The notes under the pieces are model-generated. The model worked only from the letters and a program-made list of their open reading frames with translations. It searched no databases and was not told the DNA's origin. Below are positions 48,921 to 57,157 of a stretch of 64,000 bases of DNA, one piece after another. The stretch is from JBEEFP01 sp041166085. Lineage in GTDB: Bacteria > Actinomycetota > Acidimicrobiia > Acidimicrobiales > JAFATL01. A program made the position numbers and the translations under genes. The first letter of the stretch is position 1. Each line of letters begins with the position of its first letter. Location of the stretch: NCBI GenBank assembly GCA_041166085.1, contig JBEEFP010000031.1, positions 124,001 through 188,000 on the forward strand. Direction: 5' to 3'.

Positions 48921-51560
48921 ATGGCCAAGATCATGCTGTTGGACGGGAACTCGCTCGCCTACCGGGCCTTCTTCGCCCTGCCGACGGACATGGCGACGGC
49001 CTCGGGCCAGGTGACCAACGCGGTGTTCGGCTTCACCTCGATGCTGATCAACCTGCTCAAGGACCATCAGCCCGACGGCATCGCCGTCGCCTTCGACCTC
49101 CCCCAGCCCACCTTCCGGCACGAGCTCGTCGACGACTACAAGGGGGGCCGGTCCGCGGCGCCCGACATCCTGCGCCAGCAGATGGGCCTGGTGCGCCAGG
49201 TCGTCGAGACGTTGAAGATCCCCATCCTCGAGCTGGCCGGCTTCGAGGCGGACGACATCCTCGCCACCCTCGCCACCCAGGCGCGCGACCGTGGCGACGA
49301 CGTCCTGATCGTCACGGGCGACCGCGACGTCTACCAGCTGGTCGAGGATCCGCACGTCAAGGTGCTCTACGTCCTGCGGGGCGTCAGTGAGTACAAGCAG
49401 TACGACGAGGCCGGCATCCTCGAGCGCACCGGGGTCAAGCCCGCCGACTACCCGATGTACGCAGCGCTGCGGGGCGACCCGTCCGACAACCTGCCCGGCG
49501 TGCCCGGTGTGGGCGAGAAGACGGCGGCCAAGCTCATCAACACCTACGGCGACCTCGACGGCGTGTTCGCCAACGTCGACAAGAACACGCCCAAGCTCCG
49601 CGAGAACCTGGCCGCCCACGAGGCCCAGGTGCGGTCCAACTACCTGGCCACACCGCTCCTGCGCGACGTGCCGGTCGAAGCCGACGTCGACGAGCTGAAG
49701 ATGGGCGGCTGGGACGTCGACGAGGTGCGCAACCTCTTCACCTTCCTCGAGTTCCGCACCCTCTGGGACCGCTTGGTCGAGGCGGTGGGCTCGGGCATGG
49801 ACGCGGCCGCCGGTTCGGTCGACGCCGAGGCCCTCGAGGTCGACGTGCAACGCCTGAAGACGGTGGAGGACCTGGCCACTCTCGACGTGGCCGCGATCGC
49901 GGGGTCGTGGGCGGGCGAGCCGGGACGTTCGCCGCTGACGGGCGTCGCGATCGTCGACGCGACGGGTGACACCTACTGGGCCGCTGACGACCTGCTGCCG
50001 TCGCTCGGAGCCGTGCTCACCGGACGGGGCCCGGCCGTCGACGCCCACGACGCCAAGCCCCTCATGCGCTCGCTCGACGCCATCGGCGTGGACTTCGACT
50101 CGCTGCGCCTGGACACGGCCATCGCCGCCTACCTCGTCGACCCGGCAGAGGACCAGTACCTCTTGGAGGACGTGGCCCTCAAGTACGCCAATCTCGAAGT
50201 GCGGTCACCGGACGCGCCTCCAGCGGGCCAGCTCGACCTCACCGGCGGCGAGAGCGATCCGGCCGAGGACGCGGGGCGCCGCGCCGCCGCCGTGCACCGC
50301 CTGCACGAGCCACTCTCGGCCGCCCTCGACGCGCGCGGTCTGAGCAAGCTCTACGACGACATCGAGCGCCCCCTCGTGCGCGTGCTCGCCCGCATGGAGG
50401 ACGTCGGCGTCCGCGTCGACACCGAGTACCTGCGCGGCATCGTCGCCGCCCTCACCGACGAGGTGCACTCCCTCGACGCCGAGATCCAGGAGCTGGCCGG
50501 GCACCCCTTCGTCGTCAACTCGACCAAGCAGCTGCGCACCGTGCTCTTCGACGAGCTCGGCCTGGCGCCGCAGAAGAAGACGAAGACGGGATTCAGCACC
50601 GACGCCCAGTCCCTCGAGAAGCTCAAGGGACAGCATCCGATCATCGACAAGCTGCTGCGCTACCGCGAAGTCGAGAAGCTGCGCTCCACCTACGGCGAGA
50701 GCCTGCTGGCCGAGGTCGGTCCGGACGGCCGCATCCACGCGACCTTCCAGCAGACGGTCGCGCGCACCGGCCGGCTGTCGTCCGACCGTCCCAACCTGCA
50801 CAACATCCCGATCCGCACGGAGGAGGGACGTCAGTTCCGGCGGGCGTTCATCCCAGCCGACGGCTGGGAGCTGCTCGTCGCCGACTACAACCAGATCGAG
50901 CTGCGCGTCATCGCCCACCTGGCCGAGGACCCGGGCCTGATCGAGGCCTTCACCTCTGGCGACGACATCCACACCGCCACCGCCTCGCGCATCTTCACCG
51001 TCGAGCCAGGCGACGTCTCCATCGGCCAGCGTTCGAAGGCGAAGATGGTGTCCTACGGTCTCGCGTACGGCATGGAGGCCTACGGCCTCAGCCAACGCCT
51101 CAACATCCCGGTGGAGGAGGCGGCCGTCATCCTCGACGCCTACTTCGACGCCTTCCCCAACGTGCGGGCGTACATGGAGCGCACCGTCGCCGAGGCGCGC
51201 GAGCGGGGGTACACCGAGACCATGTTCGGCCGGCGCCGCATGATCCCCGAGCTGCAGGCAGGGAACTATCGGGTCCGGCAGGCGGGGGAGCGCCAGGCCA
51301 TGAACGCCGGCATCCAGGGCCTCGCCGCTGACATCTTCAAAGCCGCACTGGTGCGCCTCGACGCGGGGCTGCACCGGGCCGAGCTCGACAGCCGCCTCAT
51401 CCTCCAGGTGCACGACGAGGTGGTGCTCGAGGTCCCGCCCGCCGAGCGCGACAAGGCGGCCGAGGTGACCCTCGAGGCCATGCGGGGCGCGTGCGAGCTG
51501 TGCGTCGGGCTCGAGGTCAACCTGTCCTGGGGGAGCAATTGGGCCGAATCCAAGGGCTGA
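48921..51560 (+). CDS. polA: DNA polymerase I
   Basis: The 879-residue enzyme has an N-terminal 5'-3' exonuclease domain (D-G-N-S-L-A-Y-R-A-F, and E-A-D-D-I-L-A and T-G-D-R-D aspartates). A degenerate 3'-5' exonuclease domain lacking the catalytic D-x-E follows. The polymerase domain has motif A D-Y-N-Q-I-E-L-R, motif B R-S-K-A-K-M-V-S-Y-G-L-A-Y-G and motif C V-H-D-E. The Tyr in motif B is at the position of E. coli Phe762 and makes the enzyme discriminate less against dideoxynucleotides, as in other actinobacterial Pol I. The upstream in-frame ATG within the inverted repeat is rejected. Confidence 0.95.
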   Translation: MAKIMLLDGNSLAYRAFFALPTDMATASGQVTNAVFGFTSMLINLLKDHQPDGIAVAFDLPQPTFRHELVDDYKGGRSAAPDILRQQMGLVRQVVETLKIPILELAGFEADDILATLATQARDRGDDVLIVTGDRDVYQLVEDPHVKVLYVLRGVSEYKQYDEAGILERTGVKPADYPMYAALRGDPSDNLPGVPGVGEKTAAKLINTYGDLDGVFANVDKNTPKLRENLAAHEAQVRSNYLATPLLRDVPVEADVDELKMGGWDVDEVRNLFTFLEFRTLWDRLVEAVGSGMDAAAGSVDAEALEVDVQRLKTVEDLATLDVAAIAGSWAGEPGRSPLTGVAIVDATGDTYWAADDLLPSLGAVLTGRGPAVDAHDAKPLMRSLDAIGVDFDSLRLDTAIAAYLVDPAEDQYLLEDVALKYANLEVRSPDAPPAGQLDLTGGESDPAEDAGRRAAAVHRLHEPLSAALDARGLSKLYDDIERPLVRVLARMEDVGVRVDTEYLRGIVAALTDEVHSLDAEIQELAGHPFVVNSTKQLRTVLFDELGLAPQKKTKTGFSTDAQSLEKLKGQHPIIDKLLRYREVEKLRSTYGESLLAEVGPDGRIHATFQQTVARTGRLSSDRPNLHNIPIRTEEGRQFRRAFIPADGWELLVADYNQIELRVIAHLAEDPGLIEAFTSGDDIHTATASRIFTVEPGDVSIGQRSKAKMVSYGLAYGMEAYGLSQRLNIPVEEAAVILDAYFDAFPNVRAYMERTVAEARERGYTETMFGRRRMIPELQAGNYRVRQAGERQAMNAGIQGLAADIFKAALVRLDAGLHRAELDSRLILQVHDEVVLEVPPAERDKAAEVTLEAMRGACELCVGLEVNLSWGSNWAESKG

Positions 51561-51711
51561 CCGTCGTCACCGGCCGGCCGCGCCTCGGCAGGAGCGGCGG
51601 TGGGGTTGGGGTCCCCGCCGTCCATCGCGCCGGCGAGCCTGCGAGCGGCGCAGTGAAATTGGGTCATCCGACCCCCTGGTCACTCTCCGTGGTCGCGGCC
51701 ACCATGACGGC

Positions 51712-51891
51712 GTGGCACAGCGTGCATTCCGCCCGGGGCATCCGCTTGCGTTCTGGATGGCGATCCTCGTCCTCGTGTACGGCATCTACAGCGGGTTGTT
51801 CGCCATGACCCATGTGGACGAGTGCCGTGACAGAGGCAGCGTCGCGCAGCACTGGACGTACTGGCCCCCCGGGTGGGTCTGCGACGGCTGA
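51712..51891 (+). CDS. Small single-pass membrane protein with Cys and aromatic C-terminus
   Basis: The 59-residue product from the GTG at 51712 begins A-Q-R-A-F-R-P-G-H-P-L. It has one transmembrane helix (about 12-30, L-A-F-W-M-A-I-L-V-L-V-Y-G-I-Y) and an extracytoplasmic C-terminus with D-E-C-R-D, W-T-Y-W-P-P-G-W and a final C-D-G. The Cys pair may form a disulfide. It overlaps the annotated start of the downstream methyltransferase by 80 bases in another frame. It is too short for a secure family call, but the residue composition is convincing for a real protein. Confidence 0.5.
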   Translation: MAQRAFRPGHPLAFWMAILVLVYGIYSGLFAMTHVDECRDRGSVAQHWTYWPPGWVCDG

Positions 51892-52591
51892 CCGAGGCCG
51901 ATTCTTCGAAGACGTGGCCAGGCACGCCGGGACGGCGTACCTGCGCTACTCGTTCACGCGCGGCACCGAGCAGGAGGTGGCCTTCCTGGCGGACGCCCTC
52001 GACCTGGGCCCGGGCGTGCGCGTGCTCGACGTGGGGTGCGGCCCCGGCCGCCACGCGGGCGTCATGGTCGAGCGGGGCTTCGCCGTCGTCGGCGTGGACA
52101 TCTCCGAGGACTTCCTCACCATCGCAGCCGACCGCGTGCCGGGGGCAGCGTTCGTGCGCGCCGACGCTCGCCTGCTCCCGGTGCGGGACGCGTTCGATGC
52201 GGTCGTGTCGCTGTGCCAGGGCGGCTTCGGGCTCACGGGTGACGACGGGGGAGACGTGCTCGCCCAGATGGCCGCCGCGGTCCGTCCCGGAGGACGGGTG
52301 GCCTTCACCGCCTTCTCCTCCTACTTCGCGGTGCGCTTCCTCGAGGAGTCGGACCGCTTCGACGCGGGCACGGGCGTCAACCACGAGCTCGCCAACGTGA
52401 AGAATCCGGAAGGTGAGGCGCGTGACTTCGACCTGTGGACCTCGTGCTTCACGCCTCGGGAGCTGCGTCTCCTGTGCGACGCGGCGGGCCTGACCGTCGA
52501 GCACATCTGGTCGGTCGCGCCCGGCGCCTACGCCAGGACCCCGCCGGACCTCGACCACCCCGAGTTCCTCGTGGTGTCGTCCCGCCCCTGA
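51812..52591 (+). CDS. Class I SAM-dependent methyltransferase
   Basis: The methyltransferase domain is clear: V-L-D-V-G-C-G-P-G-R-H (motif I), V-V-G-V-D-I-S (acidic ribose-binding Asp), F-D-A-V-V-S-L-C-Q-G-G-F-G (post-motif) and R-P-G-G-R-V-A-F-T. The Y-L-R-Y-S-F-T-R-G-T-E-Q-E-V segment before it is family-specific. From ATG 51812 the length is 259 residues. The first 80 bases overlap the small membrane-protein gene in another frame, so a shorter start (GTG at 51827 or later) is possible. Substrate unknown. Confidence 0.85.
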   Translation: MWTSAVTEAASRSTGRTGPPGGSATADRGRFFEDVARHAGTAYLRYSFTRGTEQEVAFLADALDLGPGVRVLDVGCGPGRHAGVMVERGFAVVGVDISEDFLTIAADRVPGAAFVRADARLLPVRDAFDAVVSLCQGGFGLTGDDGGDVLAQMAAAVRPGGRVAFTAFSSYFAVRFLEESDRFDAGTGVNHELANVKNPEGEARDFDLWTSCFTPRELRLLCDAAGLTVEHIWSVAPGAYARTPPDLDHPEFLVVSSRP

Positions 52592-52661
52592 GCCAGTACC
52601 ATTTCTCCTGGTCCAAAGGCGCGAGATCCGCGCTCCCAGTCCGGAAAGCCTCCCTCCCCTC

Positions 52662-54053
52662 ATGAGCGATCAGACACCTTCCCAGCCCGACGAGCAGCAG
52701 CCCGCCGAGGGAGGTGAGTACGTCCCCCGCCAGATCACCGTCGACGACCTCGACGGCATGTCGCTCGAGGACGCCATCGCCGGCACCATCGTCGAGTTCG
52801 ACGACGGCGACATCGTGAAGGGGACGATCGTCAAGGTCGACAACGACGAGGTCCTGCTCGACATCGGCTTCAAGTCCGAGGGCGTCATCCCGTCGCGGGA
52901 GCTGTCCATCCGCCACGACGTCGATCCGCACGAGATCGTCAGCCTGGGCGACGTGATCGAGGCGCTCGTTCTCCAGAAGGAGGACAAGGAGGGACGTCTC
53001 GTCCTCTCCAAGAAGCGGGCCCAGTACGAGCGGGCGTGGGGGGACGTCGAGAAGATCAAGGAGAACGACGGCGTCGTCGAGGGCCCGGTGATCGAAGTCG
53101 TCAAGGGCGGCCTGATCCTCGACATCGGCCTGCGTGGCTTCCTGCCCGCATCGCTCGTCGAGCTGCGTCGGGTGCGCGATCTGCAGCCGTATGTGGGCCG
53201 CACGTTGCAGGCCAAGATCATCGAGCTCGACAAGAACCGCAACAACGTCGTGCTGTCCCGCCGGGCGTGGCTGGAAGAGACGCAGAAGGAGCAGCGCGAG
53301 GACTTCCTCGCCAACCTCAAGCCGGGCGAGCGCCGCAAGGGCGTCGTGTCCTCGGTCGTCAACTTCGGCGCCTTCGTCGACCTGGGCGGCATGGACGGCC
53401 TCGTGCACGTGTCCGAGCTGTCCTGGAAGCACGTCGACCACCCGAGCTCGGTCGTGCAGGTCGGCGACGAGATCGACGTCGAGGTGCTCGAGGTCGACCA
53501 CGACCGCGAGCGCATCAGCCTGTCGCTCAAGGCCACTCAGCAGGATCCGTGGCAGGAGTTCGCCAACGCCCACCGCGTCGGCGAGCTCGTGTACGGCCGG
53601 GTCACCAAGCTCGTGCCGTTCGGCGCCTTCCTCCAGGTGGGCGAGGGCATCGAGGGCCTCGTGCACATCTCGGAGATGGCGGCGCACCACGTCGACCTCC
53701 CGGAGCAGGTCGTCACGCCGGGCGAGGAGCTGTGGGTCAAGATCATCGACATCGACCTGCAGCGCCGCCGCATCAGCCTGTCCATCAAGCAGGCGGCCGA
53801 GGGCGGCGAGGTCGCAGCCGAGTACCGCGAGCACTTCGGCGAGCATGCCTACGACGAGCAGGGCAACTACATCGGCGCCGACTACAGCGCCGGGGAGTTC
53901 ACCCCCGAGACCGAAGCGCAAGCTGCATGGGCCGACCTGGCCGCCGAGCAGGCAGCGGCGGCCGGGACGACCGAGGCGGCCCCTGCCGAAGCGCCGCTCG
54001 CCGACGCACCCTCGGTCGACGAGCCGCCTCCGGCCGAGGCGCCCGCGCCGTAG
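52662..54053 (+). CDS. rpsA: 30S ribosomal protein S1
   Basis: S1 binds mRNA and assists initiation on structured leaders. The 463-residue protein has four S1 OB-fold repeats, each with a G-x-V core: F-D-D-G-D-I-V-K-G-T-I-V near residue 46, G-V-V-E-G-P-V near 135, R-R-K-G-V-V-S-S-V-V-N-F-G-A-F-V-D near 224, and G-R-V-T-K-L-V-P-F-G-A-F near 312. An Ala/Glu/Pro acidic tail follows. Four domains is the actinobacterial form. The ATG follows a CCTCCC-rich leader of about 60 bases. Confidence 0.95.
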   Translation: MSDQTPSQPDEQQPAEGGEYVPRQITVDDLDGMSLEDAIAGTIVEFDDGDIVKGTIVKVDNDEVLLDIGFKSEGVIPSRELSIRHDVDPHEIVSLGDVIEALVLQKEDKEGRLVLSKKRAQYERAWGDVEKIKENDGVVEGPVIEVVKGGLILDIGLRGFLPASLVELRRVRDLQPYVGRTLQAKIIELDKNRNNVVLSRRAWLEETQKEQREDFLANLKPGERRKGVVSSVVNFGAFVDLGGMDGLVHVSELSWKHVDHPSSVVQVGDEIDVEVLEVDHDRERISLSLKATQQDPWQEFANAHRVGELVYGRVTKLVPFGAFLQVGEGIEGLVHISEMAAHHVDLPEQVVTPGEELWVKIIDIDLQRRRISLSIKQAAEGGEVAAEYREHFGEHAYDEQGNYIGADYSAGEFTPETEAQAAWADLAAEQAAAAGTTEAAPAEAPLADAPSVDEPPPAEAPAP

Positions 54054-54079
54054 CCGCTCCGCGGCCGTGGACTGAACGA

Positions 54080-55270
54080 CTACTGGATCAGCCGGATGGC
54101 GGTGAGGCCGCCGCCTGACGGATCGACGGTCGTCTCCCCGCCGGCGATGACACACGTGCAGACGAACTGGGCGTAGTACTTCACGGTGCCCGTCTGCCGG
54201 TAGAAGATCCGGAACGTGGCGATGTTGGCCACGTGCACACGGTCGCCGCCCAGCACGTCGTCGAAGATCGGCACCGAGATGAGGCAGTTGTCGAAAGCCG
54301 AGCCGAAGTCGTCGACGCCCTTGTCGATGTTCGCGACGGTGTCGGGGCAGCCCGCCTCATTGCCCAAGGTGTCGACGTACTTGTACTGACCGACCTTCTT
54401 GCCGTTGTCGACGTCGACGTCGGTGTCCAACGCCACCGGTATCTCGTCGGGCTGGACGAGGCCCTTCCAGTTGGCGCTGAGGCCCTTGCCACTACCCCCG
54501 CAATGCGGGTCGACGCCGGGCGGCGCGCCGTCCTCGAGCTTGCCGTGGATCGGAAACGACCTCGGCAAGGGACCGCCACCGTCGGGGTCGATGAGCATGC
54601 TGCCGCCGAGGGGAGGTGCCTCGGGGATGCCGCCGTACTCGGCCCGCAGCACGCTCTCGTCCCGCAGCCGGAAGTCGTTCGGGTTCGCGGTAGCGGGGTC
54701 GGGCTCGAGGAAGTTGTAGCCACCGAGCACGGAGTTGCCGCACACCGTCCACGGGCCGTCGGCCGCCTTCGCCTTCTGGATCGACGCCGCAGCGAGGGCC
54801 CGCGTCGTCTGGCTGGCCTGCCCCGCGACCTTGGCCAGCAGCGTCGCGTGGGTCTCGCCCGATCGCACCTTGACGGCAACGAACGAGGTGACGTTGGTGG
54901 CGGCGGTCAGGCTGTCGCAGGGGAACAGAGACGCGAAATCAGGAGGGTTGTTGACCTGGGCCAGGGTAACGAGACCACACGCGTAGAGGCTCGGATCGGT
55001 GCCGGCGTTCGCCCCGTTCCGCTGCAGGGCATTGAAGACGGCGGACTTGATGCCGAGGACCTGGCCGCCCTCGAACCGGGCCCGCTTCAGCGCGCTGGCA
55101 CCGGCCAAGGCGGCGGTGTCCGCCGCGTTCTGCATCTGGCGCCGGTTCGAGTAGCCGAAGCCGCCATCGATCACGAGGGCGGCCACGATGAGCAGCGCGA
55201 CCATCGAGATGGCGATGAACACCAGGGCGGCGCCTCTTTCGTCCCTGTCGATGCGCGTGTGGCTGTGCAT
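54080..55270 (-). CDS. TadG-like pilus assembly protein with TadE-type N-terminus
   Basis: The 396-residue product from the ATG at 55270 (AGGTGA ribosome-binding site) starts with R-D-E-R-G-A-A-L-V-F-I-A-I-S-M-V-A-L-L. This is a prepilin-like N-terminal helix in which the Gly-Ala junction resembles a Tad/Flp pseudopilin processing site. A domain rich in Asn/Gln/Ala (R-R-Q-M-Q-N-A-A-D-T-A-A-L-A-G-A), typical of TadG-like proteins, follows. Then comes a large Cys-containing extracytoplasmic region (about 85-396) with many Asp/Gly. It is downstream of two TadE-like genes in the same operon. Confidence 0.85.
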   Translation of the reverse strand: MHSHTRIDRDERGAALVFIAISMVALLIVAALVIDGGFGYSNRRQMQNAADTAALAGASALKRARFEGGQVLGIKSAVFNALQRNGANAGTDPSLYACGLVTLAQVNNPPDFASLFPCDSLTAATNVTSFVAVKVRSGETHATLLAKVAGQASQTTRALAAASIQKAKAADGPWTVCGNSVLGGYNFLEPDPATANPNDFRLRDESVLRAEYGGIPEAPPLGGSMLIDPDGGGPLPRSFPIHGKLEDGAPPGVDPHCGGSGKGLSANWKGLVQPDEIPVALDTDVDVDNGKKVGQYKYVDTLGNEAGCPDTVANIDKGVDDFGSAFDNCLISVPIFDDVLGGDRVHVANIATFRIFYRQTGTVKYYAQFVCTCVIAGGETTVDPSGGGLTAIRLIQ

Positions 55271-55281
55271 GGGATTCACCT

Positions 55282-55749
55282 CTAGGTGGGTGTGCCGGCG
55301 ATGACCATCGTGGAGGTGCCGCTGATGTTGGAGCCGTTGCCGAAAGCGGCCCCGACGAAGGTGAGGAATGGTCGGTTCCAATCCACCTTGACGCGCAGCT
55401 TGTCCCGGCCGTTCACGACGGAGGAACAGGACGGCAAGTCGGCGCCGGTGAGGCCGTTCACACAGGTGACGGTCACGGCATTGACGGTCTGGGTGCCCAG
55501 CTTCGACGCGACCGCGGATTCGATCTTGGTGACGTTGGCGTTGCTCGTCGGCGTCCCCGCCACGCCGCGGAGCTGAAGGACGATCCCGGCGCGGGCCCCG
55601 TCACGTGCAGCCGAGCTCGCCTGACCCTTCTGCAGGGTCCACAGGCCCATGTCGATGAGACCGAATGCGAGCAGGAAGAAGATCGGGATCACGAACGCTG
55701 CCTCAACGATCGTCACACCCCGTTCATCGCGCTTGCGACCTCGCAGCAT
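55282..55749 (-). CDS. TadE-like pseudopilin
   Basis: The 155-residue product from the ATG at 55749 has the TadE signature D-E-R-G-V-T-I-V-E-A-A-F-V-I-P (Glu at +5 after the G-V processing junction), one transmembrane helix (about 12-35) and an extracytoplasmic domain with two Cys (V-T-C-V-N and L-P-S-C). The ATG overlaps the stop of the upstream gene in a TGATG junction, and a GTG three bases earlier is an alternative. It is likely processed by a TadV-type peptidase and incorporated in the Tad pilus machine. Confidence 0.88.
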   Translation of the reverse strand: MLRGRKRDERGVTIVEAAFVIPIFFLLAFGLIDMGLWTLQKGQASSAARDGARAGIVLQLRGVAGTPTSNANVTKIESAVASKLGTQTVNAVTVTCVNGLTGADLPSCSSVVNGRDKLRVKVDWNRPFLTFVGAAFGNGSNISGTSTMVIAGTPT

Positions 55750-56264
55750 CACTGGACCTGGATCTTCGTGTCGGCTCGCTGGATGATCGGGTCACCGGTC
55801 AGCGCGCCCACGAAAGGGGTCAGCACGTCGAAGTCGGCCCGGACCTGCACGACGACAGTCGTGTCCGCCGGAGGCACCGGGCTGGTGGCTGGGCTGTTGC
55901 AGTTGTTGACGAAGCCGGAGAAGCCGGGCGCTGTCACGGTGACGGTGAGGCCGGCCAGCCCTGCGTCCTCCGCCTTCACGATGTCGGTGATGTCGTTGTT
56001 CAGGCCCGGGCAGTCCCACCGGTTGGGGTGGAGCTGGGCATAGGCCGCGCCTTCGCGGGACGCGTTCTTGAGGCGGTTCTGCTGGCTGAAGCCCCGACCG
56101 AGGTCGATGGTGCCGAAGACCAGCAGGGCGACGAAGGGCAGGAGGAGCGCGAACTCGACGAGCGCGACCCCGCGCTCACCTCGCCCCCTGTCGCCATCCA
56201 CACGCCCACGCACGAACGCTTCTCCTCGCCTCTGGGAGATGATCGGCCACTGTCCGTCAAACAT
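55749..56264 (-). CDS. TadE/TadF-like pseudopilin
   Basis: The 171-residue product has G-E-R-G-V-A-L-V-E-F-A-L-L-L-P (G-V junction with Glu5) followed by a transmembrane helix. A soluble domain has R-L-K-N-A-S-R-E-G-A-A-Y-A, typical of TadE proteins, and one Cys pair. The first ~30 residues before the junction are Arg/Gly-rich and may include an overlong start. It is the first gene of the minor pseudopilin operon, divergent from cpaB across a 154-base control region. Confidence 0.85.
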   Translation of the reverse strand: MFDGQWPIISQRRGEAFVRGRVDGDRGRGERGVALVEFALLLPFVALLVFGTIDLGRGFSQQNRLKNASREGAAYAQLHPNRWDCPGLNNDITDIVKAEDAGLAGLTVTVTAPGFSGFVNNCNSPATSPVPPADTTVVVQVRADFDVLTPFVGALTGDPIIQRADTKIQVQ

Positions 56265-56418
56265 GAGGGTTCTCGCACTAGGCCGTTCGGCCTATTCGTT
56301 CGGCAAATGCTTGAAGCCAGGTGACCACATGCCGATGCTTAGTCCTGTCTCATCGGGGGCGTCCGCGCTGTTCGCGGCCCCTCCACCCTGTCCAGCCCGT
56401 CGAACGTGTGAGGTATGA
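56265..56418. promoter_or_regulatory. Divergent control region of the Tad locus
   Basis: These 154 bases separate the pseudopilin operon and the cpaB operon. A GGCCGTTCGGCC palindrome lies near 56281-56292, and a second CGTTCGGC copy follows about 8 bases later. I found no clear -10 within 10 bases of either start, so these transcripts probably have longer leaders. No riboswitch consensus was recognised. Confidence 0.4.
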
Positions 56419-57153
56419 GTGACCCCCCGTCGAACCGTGATCCTCGTCGTCGCCGTGGTTGTGGCCGCCATCGCTGCGTTCGCCACGTACGCCTGGCTCA
56501 ACGGGGTGCAGGACCGGGCCTACAAGAACGCCAAGCTCGTGCGGGTGTACAAAGTGGCCAAGGACATCGACAAGGGTCAGACGGGTGATCAGGCCCTGGA
56601 CTCCGAATCCGTCCGGGCCGACAAGGCGCCTGAGCAGTTCCGACCCGCCACCGCCCTCACCAACATCAACGTGATCCGGGGCAAGGTGGCGCTGACCAAG
56701 CTGTCGGCCGGCCAGATCGTGGTGGACGGCATGTTCGTCGACCCGAGGGTCGAGCAGGTGACGGCGGCCCAGCGCATCCCCGCCGGTCAGGTGGCAGTGA
56801 CCATCTCGGCCGACCAGGTCCAGGGCGTGGCCGGGCTCCTGGTGCCGGGGGACAAGGTCGACATCCTCGTGGCCAACGGACCGGCGATGCAGATGCTCTT
56901 CCAGAACGTGAACATCCTGTTCATCGGCACGACTGCCGCACCCCAGGCCGGCGAGACCCAAGCGGTCCAGGCGACCACGAGCAACCTGATCACGTTCGCC
57001 GTCCCGCCGTTCGCCGCTCAGAAGATCGTCCAGGCCGCGAAGGGCCCGGGCCTCTACCTCGCACTGGTGCCGCCCGACAATCAGCCCGTTCCCGTTCCGC
57101 CGGTGAATCCGGGCAACCTGTTCACGGGCGGCCTGACGCCGTACGAAGGCTGA
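56419..57153 (+). CDS. cpaB: CpaB/RcpC-type Tad pilus assembly protein (SAF domain)
   Basis: The 244-residue product has an N-terminal transmembrane anchor (about 6-25), a SAF domain (about 36-120, V-A-K-D-I-D-K-G-Q and I-P-A-G-Q-V-A-V-T-I), and an RcpC/CpaB C-terminal domain (about 125-240) with G-V-A-G-L-L-V-P-G-D-K-V-D-I-L. This envelope protein is thought to help the pilus cross the cell wall. The GTG at 56419 is preceded by AGGT. cpaE begins 4 bases after its stop. Confidence 0.88.
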   Translation: MTPRRTVILVVAVVVAAIAAFATYAWLNGVQDRAYKNAKLVRVYKVAKDIDKGQTGDQALDSESVRADKAPEQFRPATALTNINVIRGKVALTKLSAGQIVVDGMFVDPRVEQVTAAQRIPAGQVAVTISADQVQGVAGLLVPGDKVDILVANGPAMQMLFQNVNILFIGTTAAPQAGETQAVQATTSNLITFAVPPFAAQKIVQAAKGPGLYLALVPPDNQPVPVPPVNPGNLFTGGLTPYEG

Positions 57154-57157
57154 GGGC

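Noticed and set aside
56265..56418. Possible c-di-GMP riboswitch before the Tad genes
   Set aside because: I looked for GEMM-type conserved stretches because Tad/pilus genes are often controlled this way, but found no match to the core, only short palindromes.
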